64,000 nucleotides of DNA from Polytrichum commune (GCA_950295325.1 OX485803.1:66913554-66977553); one strand, 5' to 3'. Positions 45,434 through 58,175 are shown, counted from the stretch's first letter. A program made the numbers and translations. Notes: generated by a model from the letters alone, not told the origin.

Positions 45434-45946
45434 GGGGCGGTTTACACTATGGACCATGAAGTCGTCCCACGTAAGAGGCCTATTTTGCGTGGGACGACTT
45501 CATGGGACGACTTCCATGGTCCGAGTTACTAAAATATTAGTTTTCATGATTCATGGGCCCTTCACTAGGTGTAAACCGAATGTGGACCAAGAGGAATGAC
45601 CACACACCAAAAAGTGAGGTGCTGATTTTTTTAATACATGCCCAAAAAAAATCGGGAAAACAAAATATTAAAAAAAAATTCGGCCAATGGCTGATTTTCA
45701 GCCTTACGGCTCCCTTGATTTCCGTTGAGTCGAGCATTTTGCCTCGCCTCAACGGAAAACCCGTTGGACCATGGCACATTATCCAAATGGCAGATTTTAG
45801 TAGTTTTTGGGGACCTCAAAGTTAGTGGTCATTCTCCTTTTTTCAAGGTAGTGCAAAGCCAAATGGGACCAAGAGCACTTTACTCTCCAATCACAGATTT
45901 TAGAATTTCATGGTCATGGCTCTTGGTCCATAGTGTAAACCGCCCC
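45434..45946. mobile_element. PIF/Harbinger-type MITE, 513 bp, TTA TSD
   Basis: Perfect TIRs of 23 bp begin GGGGCGGTTTACACTATGGA at both ends, flanked by TTA at 45431-45433 and 45947-45949. This is the classic PIF/Harbinger (Tourist) signature. Inside the left end, 18-bp perfect arms ccatgaagtcgtcccacg (45454-45471) and cgtgggacgacttcatgg (45488-45505) form a hairpin. Short frames inside are not transposase. The right terminal phrase tcatggctcttggtcc also occurs in family H elements, so the families are related. Confidence 0.95.
45454..45505. repeat. Perfect 18-bp-arm hairpin inside the Harbinger MITE
   Basis: Arms at 45454-45471 and 45488-45505 with a 16-bp loop. A partial third copy (gggacgacttccatggtcc) follows at 45504-45522 and could pair with the outer TIR region. 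Confidence 0.9.
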
Positions 45947-45949
45947 TTA

Positions 45950-48729
45950 GACCTTCCATCCTTCTATTGCAATGTTGCTCCAGGGAGGTGTGGAATGTTT
46001 GGTCATTATTCTTTGGATTGTTGTGAATAGAATATGTATATTTTGAGAATGTCCATCCAATATTTGGAATATCCTATGAATGTGCCCAAACAAAGGAGTG
46101 GTGTCCCCCTCCCCAAGTGCAAGCATGCCGGTGGAAAGACTAGTGCCTAGAGACTACAATATGTGATTTTTTGCAATTTCCTATGTATTGGATATTTTGT
46201 TCTTTAATGCTTTCATGGATGTCGGGAATTGGAATTGATGGGTTGGCCCAAAGGGCATTTGAGACGTGGGGGTTCATTCCTCATTGGAATTCCATATGAT
46301 GTGCATGGTGGATTATGAAATACAACCCCCTATATATGAGGAAATTTATAGAGTAAAACAAATGTAGATGTACTAACGATATGTTGGACAACAGACTCAT
46401 GGATTTAAACTAAGGTTTTCAATATGATACACAACATACAAATATGAGGATTTAGGTCTTTACTCCCCATATTTGAGGGGGTGGCAGGTGCACGTTGGTT
46501 GTCCATTTGCGGATGGGGGAGTGGTTTGGGATTTGATGTCTTGGCTTTGGTTATAGTATAGTGCAAGGTGTGTGTCAAGGTTGCGTACATTGTACAAATC
46601 TTGTTTGAAGGAGATTGTTGTGTATGATTCAAGGTGAATATTTCTACTAGTAGGTCTAGTAAAAATGGGGATACAAATGAGTGGAGTGGGCCGGCCTGGA
46701 TTAGTTTGGCAGGGGATGGAGATGTTTGTAGAGTTGTTGATAGGTATCTTTCTAAGAGCTATGTGAGTTTTGTGTTGAAAGCGTGTTTATGAGTTTGTAT
46801 ATCATTTTTAGAGTGGACATGTGGTATTGAGACCCCTAGATAGGCTACTCCAATCATTTGAAATACCTACATGGAACACAATGTGGGATGCCTAGTATTT
46901 TCATTGCATGTCAAAATCCATGAAAGTCCAAAACCAAAGTATTATAATACCATAGGGTTCAGGGAACAAGGTAGTGTATTTTCAGAATAAAAATAATATG
47001 GGGCCATGATTAGGGGGAGGACTTAAAATATATAACTAACTTGAAATGTTTAAGAATCAAGATGTGTTAGTAACCCTTGATGGCTTGGAAGACAATGGCG
47101 CGAGGCTAGGGCATCCTCGTCAAACACACATTCATCTCAACAAGAAAAAAACCAACACACCTCCCCCTTGGGGCCTGTGCCCACACACACACACACACAC
47201 ACACAAATTTGCCAATTTTAAGGTTCATTAGCAAACATGTGGAGGGGTGGATAAATCTTGTTATAGAATTTACAAGGGTTAAGTAATTATTATTTATTTG
47301 TGTATTGTTGATTGTTTGGAGTTTTGTAGTTGAGCTTTACATGAATCTTGTTCATTGAGCATCATATCATGTTGAGGTAGTATTAAAAAAAAGATGACTC
47401 AATTTTAGAATCACTTATGGAATACTCAAAAATTCGGATATTGGAGGGTTACATAATGATGGCCCCCAAAAGAACTCCTTGGACATAAAATACCCCCCCC
47501 CCATGGCGTGATTTACTCTTTTGGTCGCAATTGATACCTTAACCTTATATTTACAAGGAGTAACCTACCAAGTTCATGCCATAGCCACAAGAGCTAGGGG
47601 AGGAGAATGAGCTTGTGTGTTGACCATCTTTTAAATCTTGAAATAAGATCTTAGATTGATTCATCCTATCAATATTTTAAGCTTATACTCAAAATGAAGT
47701 TAAAGTGATAATTTCCCTTGTTGGCCTTGGACTATAGTGTTAAAATGGTCCCCTCATAACTTTCTTCATGGGCCCAATTAGCATTAAGGCTCCAATATGT
47801 TGTGTACCCATTATATACCATGCGAATTATTTGGATGTTGTTCACAAATAGGGTGTATTGTGAAGTCAATCATTGTAGTTATGTCATTGATACATGTTGC
47901 AATGTCCTCATTCTTACTAAGCCACTTGTCTTGAGATGTGTTGTTATTTAGTCAATCAATAAAAGTAATCTTGTCTACATATCATGTGGCGCCACCATAT
48001 TTAGTGGTATGCATTGTACTATGCTTTTGTTATGATCACACATTCAACTATATATGAATCACAACAACCCATATCACACTTTATACCATATATGTTTCAC
48101 GATGCATCCAAGGCACTTGAAGATAATGTAGCCCACTCTATTTACATTGTTGAATATTGGGTGCATAAGTCTAAGATTCCTATGGATATTGGAGATTGGG
48201 GGCCAATTTACACATGTGACCAAGGGCCATGAGTAAAACTACTTTAGGGTTTCTAGTGGTCATGTTTGGTTGTGACCAAAAGAAATCCACATCACTTTAT
48301 AAAACCTGTGGTCATGGGACATAGTCTACAGTGCACTTAGACAAGGAACTTTTTTTTATGAAATAAACTAAAATAAAAATGTAAAATCAAGAAAAAAATC
48401 TACTATAATTAAACTTGTCTAAAATATAAATTTGTATAAAGTAAATGCTTTTGACGTGGTCGCCTTGACATTTTCCAAAACACAAACGAATGTCAATCGA
48501 CATCCACATTTCAAACAGAAGAAAATGTCACCTCATTATGACAAGCCTTGTAGGACGTGCCATTTTCGATTTCCTACATGTCAAAGTGAGGTGCAAATGC
48601 GAAAAAACTTTGTCACAAATACACGCTGCTGCTGCTGCTGCTGCATACTTACTTGCTGCAGGATGCATGATGAGGTGAGAAGGTACACTATAGTATTGGC
48701 AACGGCCGAATGAGCCTACAATCTCGAGC
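45950..48729. other. Gene-free stretch
   Basis: No recognised gene. It holds the CA microsatellite at 47181-47205, a C run near 47490 and a ctg/cag run at about 48629-48645. A plus-strand 93-codon frame at 48432-48713 is unassigned. Confidence 0.4.
47181..47205. repeat. (CA)n microsatellite
   Basis: About twelve CA units. Confidence 0.95.
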
Positions 48730-49534
48730 TCCTAGGGAGTGAGCTAGTGATGAGGGAGGCGCAGCAGCAGCCTACATAGCCTATATAGCCTAGCCTGGCC
48801 TGGCCTGCCCTGCCCCACCACTAAATGCTTTCTCCGCACCATATTAAAGCCCCTCCGCAGGACACTTCGGTGACTGTCAGAGGCTGCAACCAATCTGGAG
48901 GCTCCTATGTAACATACACATAGAGTAATGGAGTAGCTAGCTAGACTCCTCACATTGCAGAGACCCCTATATATATAGAGAGACTCTAGAGAGAGGCTAG
49001 AACAATATAATGAGCTCTGCCAAGCTCCAGTCATGTCGGTATGCACATTTTACATATTTATTAATTCCTTATAAAAAGGCATCACTACTAGCTACCCACC
49101 CATCTATAGCTAGCTAGCTAGCATGCGCCTGCAGATCAGATCGGATCATACTACCGACAGGAGTTTATGGCCCTGCCCTGCCCTACCTCGAATTTACACA
49201 GCGTAAATGACTGCGAAACTTTCAGAGGGGGCAGCCGGGGCAGGGCAGGGCAGGGCAGCAGGGGCAGCAGGGGCAGCAGGGGCAGCAGGGAAAGGACTTT
49301 GATAGCTTGCGCTGGGAGGCTGGGGCATGGGCGCTGAGATTCCTTGGGACTGGAGAGGCGTAGACTTCTTACTTTATCAGAGAGGTGTGAAGGACCACAT
49401 GTGTGAAAGGAACACATTCTGCCGTGGGTATCTGGGAAGAGAGTGGGGAATGTTCAAGGAAATCACTTTGTAAGTTAAGTGAACTTCCGACTAGTGCCAA
49501 TGGGCGGGGAGGGCTAGCTGATCGATAGGTGCAG
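48730..49534. other. GC-richer interval with low-complexity repeats
   Basis: Includes cctagcctggcctggcctgc-type repeats (about 48785-48815), a TATA-like ctatatatatagagag at about 48968, and ggggcagggcagggcagggc followed by repeated aggggcagc units (about 49230-49290). No coding motif on either strand. It resembles a promoter or leader region, but no gene is attached. Confidence 0.35.
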
Positions 49535-49738
49535 TTGAACTGGATGTGTTTCAGAAACCATCGGTTGAAGTTGAAGACTACTTCAGGAAATTTACCAAAC
49601 GGTTAAGAGGAATCTAGAGAAGAATATACCTCATGCGAAATAACGAGAATCTGAAAGTTCACAACCTTGTGACTGGTTGGACTTGCAAAAACTACAGGAT
49701 CTTAGCCTGATTATGCCCAAAAATATCCCCAGACATTG
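49535..49738 (-). repeat. Dispersed repeat family R, copy (minus)
   Basis: The minus strand reads caatgtctggggatattttt then gggcataatcaggc and cttcaacttcaaccgatgg. Its end meets a family H MITE. Confidence 0.7.
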
Positions 49739-50214
49739 CTTTCACACTTTGAGTGTTGAGGGCCCTCAACCGTGATACAAATCATGTGGTTGGTTGAGAG
49801 GCCGGAGACGGTCGCAAGTTCGTTTTACACTAGATCAAAGGAAATTCAAATGGATGAAAAATCTACATGCCACCAAGTGGATAATGTTTCATGGTCTATT
49901 GTATATTGCGTTAGGCCCATCAAAAAGAGGTGGGTTTAATGCAAAAGTAAGGGCCGTGGCAAGCAATTGAATTGTCTTTGATTGGTAGAATTATTTTATT
50001 GTCAAGATGGGGTCTTCAATTTCTTACTATTTTGGATTGTTCAAGAATATGTTGCGGTCTCTCAACATGGTCCACTTTCACTTCACATGTAGCTTGAGGG
50101 CCCATCAATTGCAAAACAAGTTCCTATTTCCCATGGTATGGCCTTTGGATGATTTTCAAGGGTCCTTAGTAGATTTTCACTATCATGGCTCTTGGTCCGT
50201 GTGTAAAGCAACCC
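49737..50214 (-). mobile_element. Harbinger-type MITE family H, copy 3
   Basis: Inverted relative to 20192-20679. On the minus strand it starts GGGTTGCTTTACACACGGAC, passes AAAATCATCCAAAGGCC and GATGGGCCCTCAAGC, and ends near AAAGTGTGAAAGCAATG. TAA flanks one side (50215-50217). The other side abuts a family R repeat, leaving the TSD unclear. Confidence 0.78.
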
Positions 50215-50217
50215 TAA

Positions 50218-51201
50218 GTAATCATTTGGCCATGGATTGGTGTCACTCAAGTAAGTGAAAGGTGAAAACGTTGGGAACCACTTACAACTTGAAACTTTAT
50301 ATTCTTAGTGAATTTGATCTCAAAATCAACATCAAAGACTCTAGATTAGTCTAGTGAGGTTAAGTTGGAATGAATCAACCATGAATCTATATGGGTTAGG
50401 TTTCTACTCGAACCCCTTATTTGAGCGGCGTAAATCTTGAGTCAGATTTCACTTTTGGTTCTACTAATGGAGTTTTTATTAAGGTAGGTGTGCCATGTGT
50501 TTAAAACATTGTGTACCACTGTTACACATTTCAAAAGCTCATAACATGTGATTGTGTTAGTTTTTGGTTTGAGGTCATAACATTACTTAAGTGATGAGTT
50601 GTGTTCATGGACCCTACAATAGATTTGAGAATAAAGCCTATGGATGCTAGAATCTAATTTCTTCATATTGAATTTGAAGTCAAGGCGGTTGAACACAACT
50701 CATCAGCCAAGTAATGTTACGGTCTACATACATCAATTCTTCATATTGAGATTTCAAGAAACTTATTTCAACTTGTTATTTAGCTCAGGTTTGCTATGTC
50801 TTCACCCCCTCCCCCAATTGATTGTTTTGTGCCCTATTCACAATTCTTAAAATCATTAATTCTGAACTTTATCATGTCCTAAAGTATGTCAAGAGAGGAG
50901 CCTTACTTTCAAAAAAACCAAAACAATCTAAATAATCATGTTGATTGAAATAGACTTGAAAATCCAATGCACGATATGGAAAATTTGATATCTTGCATAA
51001 AAAATTTGACGACGACAACAACTATATATGTATACATATATACATATATACATATGTGTATGTATATGTGTATGTGTATGTGTATGTGTATATATACACA
51101 CACACATTGGATGTCATGTTTTGGTCTTTGTTCTTCATTTATTCACCACATAAATGACACCTCTTTCCCAGCTTCCCTTGAATCCCAAGTCCTAACCCCA
51201 C
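50218..51201. other. Gene-free stretch
   Basis: Contains a fragment of the ~120-bp dispersed repeat at about 50340-50410 and the TA/TG microsatellite at 51023-51107. No gene. Confidence 0.4.
51023..51107. repeat. Compound TA/TATG/CA microsatellite
   Basis: Alternating purine-pyrimidine tract of tatatgtatacata, tgtatgtgta and acacac units. Confidence 0.9.
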
Positions 51202-51203
51202 TA

Positions 51204-51602
51204 CGCTAAATAGGTAGATTAGTGTTGGAAACACTAATAATCGACAAAAACGCTAAATGTCAATTGTCTTCATAGTGTTAGAACGCTAAATGTCAACTCT
51301 AACAGTATTTGTACCAATTAGTAACTTTGAATATTTACAAAAGCGCATTTAGTGTTAGATGACATTTTTGTAGATCTTCAAATGAAGAATTGGAGGTAGA
51401 ATATGTGAGCCTCATAGAAAATGTAATATGCTAGGAATTTGATATTACAAAATTTAAACTTAATGGAACTCAACTTTGACAATGCAAAATAAAGACAAAG
51501 GAAATTGTAACACTAATTGTACTTTCAAGTGACATTTAGTGTTTTGGGTAACTATTGGCTCTAACACTAATCTTCATCTAACACTAATCTACCTATTTAG
51601 TG
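51204..51602. mobile_element. TA-flanked MITE with CACTAAATAGGTAGATTAGTG ends
   Basis: The left cgctaaataggtagattagt and right (reverse complement cactaaataggtagattagt) form TIRs of about 26 bp with one mismatch. TA lies at 51202-51203 and 51603-51604. Internal cgctaaatgtcaa and catttagtgtt motifs repeat the terminal sequence. The length is 399 bp. The CACTA-like start raises the En/Spm superfamily as an alternative, but no 3-bp TSD is present. Confidence 0.82.
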
Positions 51603-51604
51603 TA

Positions 51605-52799
51605 GTCCTAAACTTGTAGGAAGGGGGAAGAAGTTTGTATCAATTGATGGGGTTTCTCCTCCACAAGGTAAGAGCGGCCTCTTTTGGTGGTATACTTGAC
51701 GAATTCTGTATTATACTTCTATGATCTTCATTTACCAAGATCCCACTCAAGGGTGGCAAGTTTACCATAGTATTCACCGCCCATCCACTCTCTCACACAC
51801 ACACACACTTGTGTTTCATTAAAGCAGTCAGATTGGGGTGCCAACTTTGAAGTAGGTAGTGGAGACAAGGAGTTGAACTATGACTCCTAAAAGCGACGAG
51901 GCTCAAAGGACTCGTTGCACCTAGTAACCATGGCAATTCTCCATTGATGAATATAATCCGATGTACTTCACATACTCCTAAGTGACCCCAAGCCTAAAGC
52001 TAGGCTTCATGATAAAAGTTAGGCTTGCTCCCCATTTATGATTTCTCCACATGACTCTGGATAAATGAAATTATGAAGGCACTAGCGAAAAAATCAGAAA
52101 CATTCTAGTCATTTCCCAGAAAGAAAGAAAAAAGGGGGTGTCTTGGCCTTGGGAGTTAATATACGAGGTGGTGAATAAAGTAAAGGTCCTCAATTCCAAC
52201 CCTTATTTTATGTCTCAAAGTGGACAAGTACTTACTTCAGAATGAATACTACTGATATTATTTTGAGGATCAAAAATACAATTCCTTGGTTGAAAGAAAA
52301 AAAAATTAATGCTCAACAATGCCAACTTCGAAATGAGGGTTGTGTAACCACTTTAGAGCACAAAAAACTCTTGACTTTCATTGATCATAATATCTCAAAC
52401 AATCACAAAATGTTGAAAGTTCTATAAAGGTCTTGAACTGAATAACTTTGAGATTGGGAAGGGATGAGTAGAGATATTGGACATTACCATTTGGATGCCT
52501 TCCCATTTGAAGCCATTTGATCATGGAGATCGACATCCTAGATTGACGACAAGGGAGGGCGAGAGTTACATTATGGAGAATTCATCCTCTACCCCAATCT
52601 TGGAATGCCACCTCAGCCCAAAATGATTACATGAGGTTAATGATTCTTTCACTTTGGTCACTTGGGATTAATGTTGGTCACTCTCTTTAGAGTTTAATAT
52701 CTTTTAATGGTAACTCAACAGTCAGCTAACAATTCACTCAACATTGATTCAACTCATAGATCAACTTTACGTCTTGCAATGATCCAATATAGAATCAAA
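51605..52799. other. Gene-free stretch
   Basis: Contains a short CA tract near 51793. No recognised gene. Confidence 0.4.
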
Positions 52800-55700
52800 A
52801 GACTAACATGGCAAGCCTATATCTGGTAAGCATTCATTCAGTGTTGCAGTCTGATGTGATGTGATTAAGCTTGTGAAAGTAGTGCTGATGATATATGAAG
52901 TTAAAGGTTTATGATGGAGTTAAATCTTTGCTGAACCTGTATACAGAAGAGATACACAACTCTGTTCATCGCTCCAGCGCATCCAAAAAGCTCTTTACAG
53001 ATCTGATATCTCGATCAAACGAAAGTTTGGATTACAGATCTACATTGTAGCATCAATCTCATTCAACCTGTTGCTTTAGCATGCGTCTGCATAATTGTTT
53101 GCGAATGAATACAACCTACTCAGATGCATAAACAATCATTCTGTGAGCGCAGAAGCAACTGTTGCACTAATGAAGTTTACCTTTTGGAGCTTCAAATCTT
53201 GTCCAGGGAACTACTCAGGTAATAAGCGAATAACCTTTTCCCTGAAGCCAAGAACCTGGATCGAACTTTCGATGAGGTTGCCGTATCTGGGCATCTAGGA
53301 TCGCTTGGGTGGTGGCAATGAGCACATCTCCAAATGGTGCCAATACTTACATTCGGACCTCTGGAGTGGGATAATGCTGATCACTGCAAATGCATGTCCA
53401 ACTTGTTGAAGAGATATGCATACATTTCGAGGGAGACCTTATAATCTGATGGTAATGATTTTCATGTGAGTATCACGGTAGACCCCAATCATATGATATT
53501 GCGTATTTGTAAAACACTGCACACTACTAAACTCAAGTTACTGTAACTTTTTGGTTCTTTTCTCTTTTTGGTTCGTACAAAAAGTTGATGAAATGACTGA
53601 ATCGCAAAGAGTAAAATACACCCACAAGGCAAGCAAAACCCAAGCACCGGGCAAAGTTATAGTACCTAACATCGACCCAAAATCAGACTTTTAGGTCTGC
53701 AAGAAACCACGAGATTACTCCTAGCTATGATCTCTCCACAATGCCAGTTCGAATCGAAACACCTCAAACGCTCCAAATATTTTAAACACTCCAACGGTTA
53801 GCAATTGGAGGGAGTCAAGCCTAATTACACTCCCATCATGAATTTCTCCCAGAAATCTTATTTTTAGCCTGCCATAGTCAAGGAAACCTTTCTTCCACGG
53901 ATGGTGGACTTACTATCATCTTCTTTCAGTTTTCGATTCCAAAACGACAAGCCTGCTTGTGACTCACATGGTCATTGGTAAGCTGTCGATTCACTTTCGA
54001 AGTACAAATCACACTCCGTGAGTGGTGCGAAACTTTAGCCACTTCTGTATGATCGATCACATTCGGAGCTTCGGTGATCGCGCTGCCTCCACGTAAGCTA
54101 GAGTGAAATGGAGCACTTTGTTGCTCGGCTAGCTGCACTTTTACTGCAGAGGGTTTTTTTTTTTGGGGGGGGGGGGGGTGTCAGCTCTACCTGCCAATAA
54201 CCCAAAAGCCTTACAAAATGTTGAGGCTGAGCTCCCGTCGGTGGCTGCTGGCAGGCAGGCAGGCAGGCAAGGCAGCAAGCTGCAAGCATGATGAAGCTTG
54301 CCAAAGGCACCCAATGACGGTGAGGCCAGGATAGGGACAAACTGGGAAGGTCACCTTGATGACAAAAACAAAAGAGATTGTTGCAGCAAGCCGCTCCCAG
54401 CTGGGCCCACGTCTACATGTGCAGTCAACAAGTTTCCAGAACAGATTCTACGGGATTGAGGACTCTTGCCAATCTGGCTTTCAATTTTGGCGGTGCCTGA
54501 TTGACGGACGGAGGGATGAACTTTGAAATCCCATCGTGATGAGTAATAACTTTATAAACAGGGTATTGGATTCAACCGCACGCAACTGCCTGCGACTTCG
54601 ATCTCAAGTTCATCAACAAATTTACTAATCTTCGTCGATTCCCAATCGTGATACATGCCTTCCCTGATACGCAGATCCAGACTTGACCTATATATCCACA
54701 GAAATAAGACCAAAAATTGAAACTGTGGAGTCATGATACCCGTACCGGCACACAAAAACAAAATAAAAACTGACTCTCTCTTTTGCCACGTTTCGCTTTT
54801 TCATTGCTTGAGACCTCTTGAGTATATTCTGTGTAGATGGAGTATTATACGGTAGTAAGTTGTTTGAGAGTTTTTCAAGCTGCGAAGGCAAAGAAAGCAT
54901 GTTTGCGGAGGAATCTGTGGGGGCCGCCCACGTGGGTCGGCTGAGTTGTCGGCAAAAGGCATGACGGCATTGCCATGATACGTAGCTAGGTTACTTCGCA
55001 GCAACCGATTCGCTTCTTCCTTCTTCAAAAGAAAGAAAAGCACTTTCACATCGGCTATTGATCCTCCTCCTCCTCATCATCATCAGCTAGTATCTCATCA
55101 CCTTTGCTTCTACGGCCTTCCATTCCCTTCAACCACTTTGTTGAACAGGAAACCTTGCTTCTTTTGGGGAAGAGGAGAGGGAAAAAGGACTTTTGGTCGT
55201 ACAGCAGCACTAGGTCAATGGACTTCTACTAGAATACATGTGCTAGTGCTGCACTGGATGACAACATTTGCTCTCCTTTAAATTTTCCGTGTTTCTGAAG
55301 CAATTTTCGCCAAAAACACCTTTGATATGAAACTATTGTGTTTTGTCAATCTTGAAACATTTGATCATCTACATAGTAATCCGTTCTAAGCAATTATGGT
55401 GGAAAGCTTGATGATGTGCAACGAGTTTGTTGAACATGTCCTTAGTGTGAAGATTAATATGATTATCATATTTGAGGGAGTTTTGTTGGGTTGTCTCCAG
55501 ACCTACTGTGCAGCTGGAATTGTTGAAAGCTCTAATGACGGTCCAAAAATTATAGGTATAGACTAATGTTATTGATGGAGGTAGAAGAACAAGTGGATAT
55601 AAGTTATGAAGCCGATTTGCATGAATCTGCCACGTGGCTGTGAGGTGGCGGACAGGTAGGTGGCGGTGGCAGTCATTACAAGTGATTTTTGTAAAAGTAC

Positions 55701-56560
55701 AATGATTCTGGGAACGCCACAAAATGTACACAGCATGGGAATTGGGGTCACAGGAGCTTGTAGGAGAGAGATCAGAAAGGCGTTCAAATTGCAGACACGT
55801 TTGATGTTAAATATACCTCCCTCCTAATTAACCAAGCCTGGGCTTAACGTGGCCATCCTTGGAGTTGATGCACCTCCGAAGCTACTGATTCGGCAGGTTA
55901 AATCCTCGGTAATGTAAAAGTCAACAGTTTGGCAAGTTATTTCGGCAGCTTTGCCGCTGTGGTCTAATTTTACTCATGTTCGTGATTTGCAGTGGGAGCT
56001 GACCTTTTCTTACCATAATTAGAAAGCGTCAGTCAGCTCAAAGCGCAAACACATCCTCCTATACTGCATCTATCTGTCTGGTTCCAAACTCCGAGGTATC
56101 TATTGCACACCAAGAACCTGCCGCCGAGCATTTCACATGGGGTTGACAGGCTTTTTAGATCTGTGTCAAATGACCGTTCAGACGTTCAGACCAAGCTACT
56201 TTGTGCCTTTCACATTACCAAGCGGTATGTCTTTTTTCTATGCTGTTTTTTTGGGGGCATACAAGGCCAGCAAGCCAAAAATCACCAAGTGATACGACTC
56301 TGTACAAGATACTAAGTTCGCTGCAAGGTACACATACATCAAATTCAATTATCCCTCCAAAGATGTATATAGTGATATCCGGACCACAACTATTTATTCC
56401 TTATAACAAAAATTCAACGCATAATGCTCACAGTCAAGAAACAAATTCATATAAATATATGTATGTGTACGTATCACAACACCATAAACTGCAGTGAATC
56501 ACCGTAAGAGCCAAATGTGTGTATGCTTCTTGAATCTGGTGCCGGAAAATTTCAGTGTCT
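52800..56560. other. Low-repeat, GC-richer interval downstream of the AP2/ERF gene
   Basis: Composition is more balanced than in the transposon-dense parts, and few inverted-repeat elements are visible. Short frames occur on both strands (for example 53095-53298 plus and 54098-54340 minus) but none shows a family motif. It includes a T-run/G-run pair at about 54148-54178 and ggcaggcaggcaggcaagg at about 54253. It may contain UTRs or short exons that I cannot define. Confidence 0.35.
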
Positions 56561-57139
56561 TGAAATGTAGGGCTTACAATTCATAAGGGAAACTTTAAAA
56601 GGGGAGCAGCTGCGAGTAAAAATACCACATCCTCCTCCCACATAATATACACGTTCCTCGCTGGAGGACTCTCTTCTACTGCACATCATCATGGCCCAAC
56701 TAAATCCTTGCGTCGGTTTATGTAAAAGTGTAACTTTTAGGGGAGGGGACTTGAGAGCAGAAGGAACTCCACATGAAAGAATTTCATCAGCATCAAAAGT
56801 TAAGTAACGTGGAACTGGGGTTTGAGGAGGATTTACATGGGTGAATTCTTGCACACATTGCATTCTTTCTTCCCGGGTGCACACCCATGGCTCAAAAAAC
56901 ACCTACCCTAACTTGACTCACTTGTGGGCTTCCGCCTCATGTCCTCATGGGTTGGGTCTCATATCACAATCTTCAAGCCACTCATACGAACATGAACATC
57001 ATGGCCCACATAGAGACGGCATCAACTTCCTTTTCTCTCTGCCAGTCAGCCAGCCGACGATCATCATCATCATCATCAAACCTATTTGAAAAAAATGTAA
57101 AACCCAAATTTGTTGTTGATGTGTATAATAATCTTCATC

Positions 57140-57707
57140 TCAGCTAGAGGAGGGACCCCTAGCGCGTTTGGCTGCCGATGTAGCTTTCTGCTTCACAAGT
57201 GCGGCGAAACTCTCCCATGGCAGCTCCGGTGGGATAGGCTGCAGTTTGAGTTGCTCCGGTGAATCCTTAAAATTGTAAGGTATTTTCTTCTTGGTGTAGA
57301 AGATGCCCACATCGTAAGCACGGGCTGCCTCCTCCGGAGTTTCATAAGTTCCCAGCCATATCTTTCGTTTCTGCGATGTGGGACGAATCTCAGTGACCCA
57401 TTTATTGAGCTCCGGGCGATGGCGGACTCCCCTAAACGGTGGTGATTCGCCAGTGCCAATACCACAACTGCCGTCGTCCGTGTCCCATGACGGCGGTGCT
57501 TTGTTCAAGTCTATGTTCCGATACTTAAATGCATTACGACTGCTCGAGTCTTTGCAGCTCCCCGTTGATAAACGCATTCCCGAATTTCCCTCCTCAAAAC
57601 TGCTCTCCTCCCCCTCCCGCTTTACCACCTGGCCTTCTATTTTTACTGACTCGATACAACCACCCTTGAGTTTCTCAATCTCTGATGCAGTGATTCCCCT
57701 TCCCTGC
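57140..57707 (-). CDS. AP2/ERF-domain transcription factor, main exon
   Basis: An intact frame ending in TGA at 57140-57142. It encodes one AP2/ERF DNA-binding domain, [20 protein letters not shown] through [20 protein letters not shown] (about 57436-57266), with the conserved RGVR, WLG and EEAARAYD elements. A basic tail, KRARGPSSS, follows. The domain has Val at position 14, as in DREB-type proteins, but Pro at position 19. Upstream lies [12 protein letters not shown], containing DLNxxP, an EAR-type repression motif, and two psi-K-x-E sites (VKIE, VKRE). A nuclear transcriptional regulator, probably a repressor, is inferred. The frame stays open to a TAG at 57749-57751 with no ATG before Met at 57577. 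The start is therefore either that Met (145 aa) or lies in an upstream exon; an acceptor after gcaggcag (57708) fits the proposed exon 1. Confidence 0.9.
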
Positions 57708-58175
57708 CTGCCTGCCCGTCCCCCACACACACAAGAAATTCCAACAAACTAACTTTGCCAAAACGACCACCAGAGGGAATATCTCCGGTTACCAAAAATA
57801 AACTCTCCCTTCTTTTTAACTAAGCTGCGGTCACCACCATGTTCTCAATCAAGCCTGCAAATAACATAACCAAAAACGGAACGTCAGAATACAGATGATG
57901 TGGCTGGAGGCCCAAAAAACAGCAACTCCTTCAAATACATCTTCCCCGAAATCAACAAAACCTGCACATGATATCTTCTATTACTGCAACTCTTATCTTC
58001 CCGACCAACACAGTCATTCTGCTAGCCTCCCGAGTCCGGACAACGTGCTGCGTGTCCAAAGCTTTCCTATTCAACTCCCAATCCTCTGCAGATTTGGTAG
58101 TAATGGAAGAAACCTTGTATTAAGGTTTCTGCCTCCACCAAAGGATGAGAGACTACTTTTCTTAACCTGAGCTAC

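Noticed and set aside
53741..53760. cagttcgaatcgaaac as a tRNA T-arm
   Set aside because: No acceptor, D or anticodon stems can be built around it.
56241..56275. T-run followed by aaggccagcaagcc as another SINE/LINE tail
   Set aside because: Similarity to the gagacagaaggcc tail is too short, and no target duplication was seen.
57728..57730. GTG as the start of the AP2/ERF protein (MCGG..., resembling group VII ERFs)
   Set aside because: Nuclear plant genes rarely start at GTG, and the resemblance ends after four residues; an upstream exon or the Met at 57577 is more likely.
57378..57752. Plus-strand 124-codon frame opposite the AP2 exon
   Set aside because: It is the antisense shadow of a clearly conserved AP2 domain.
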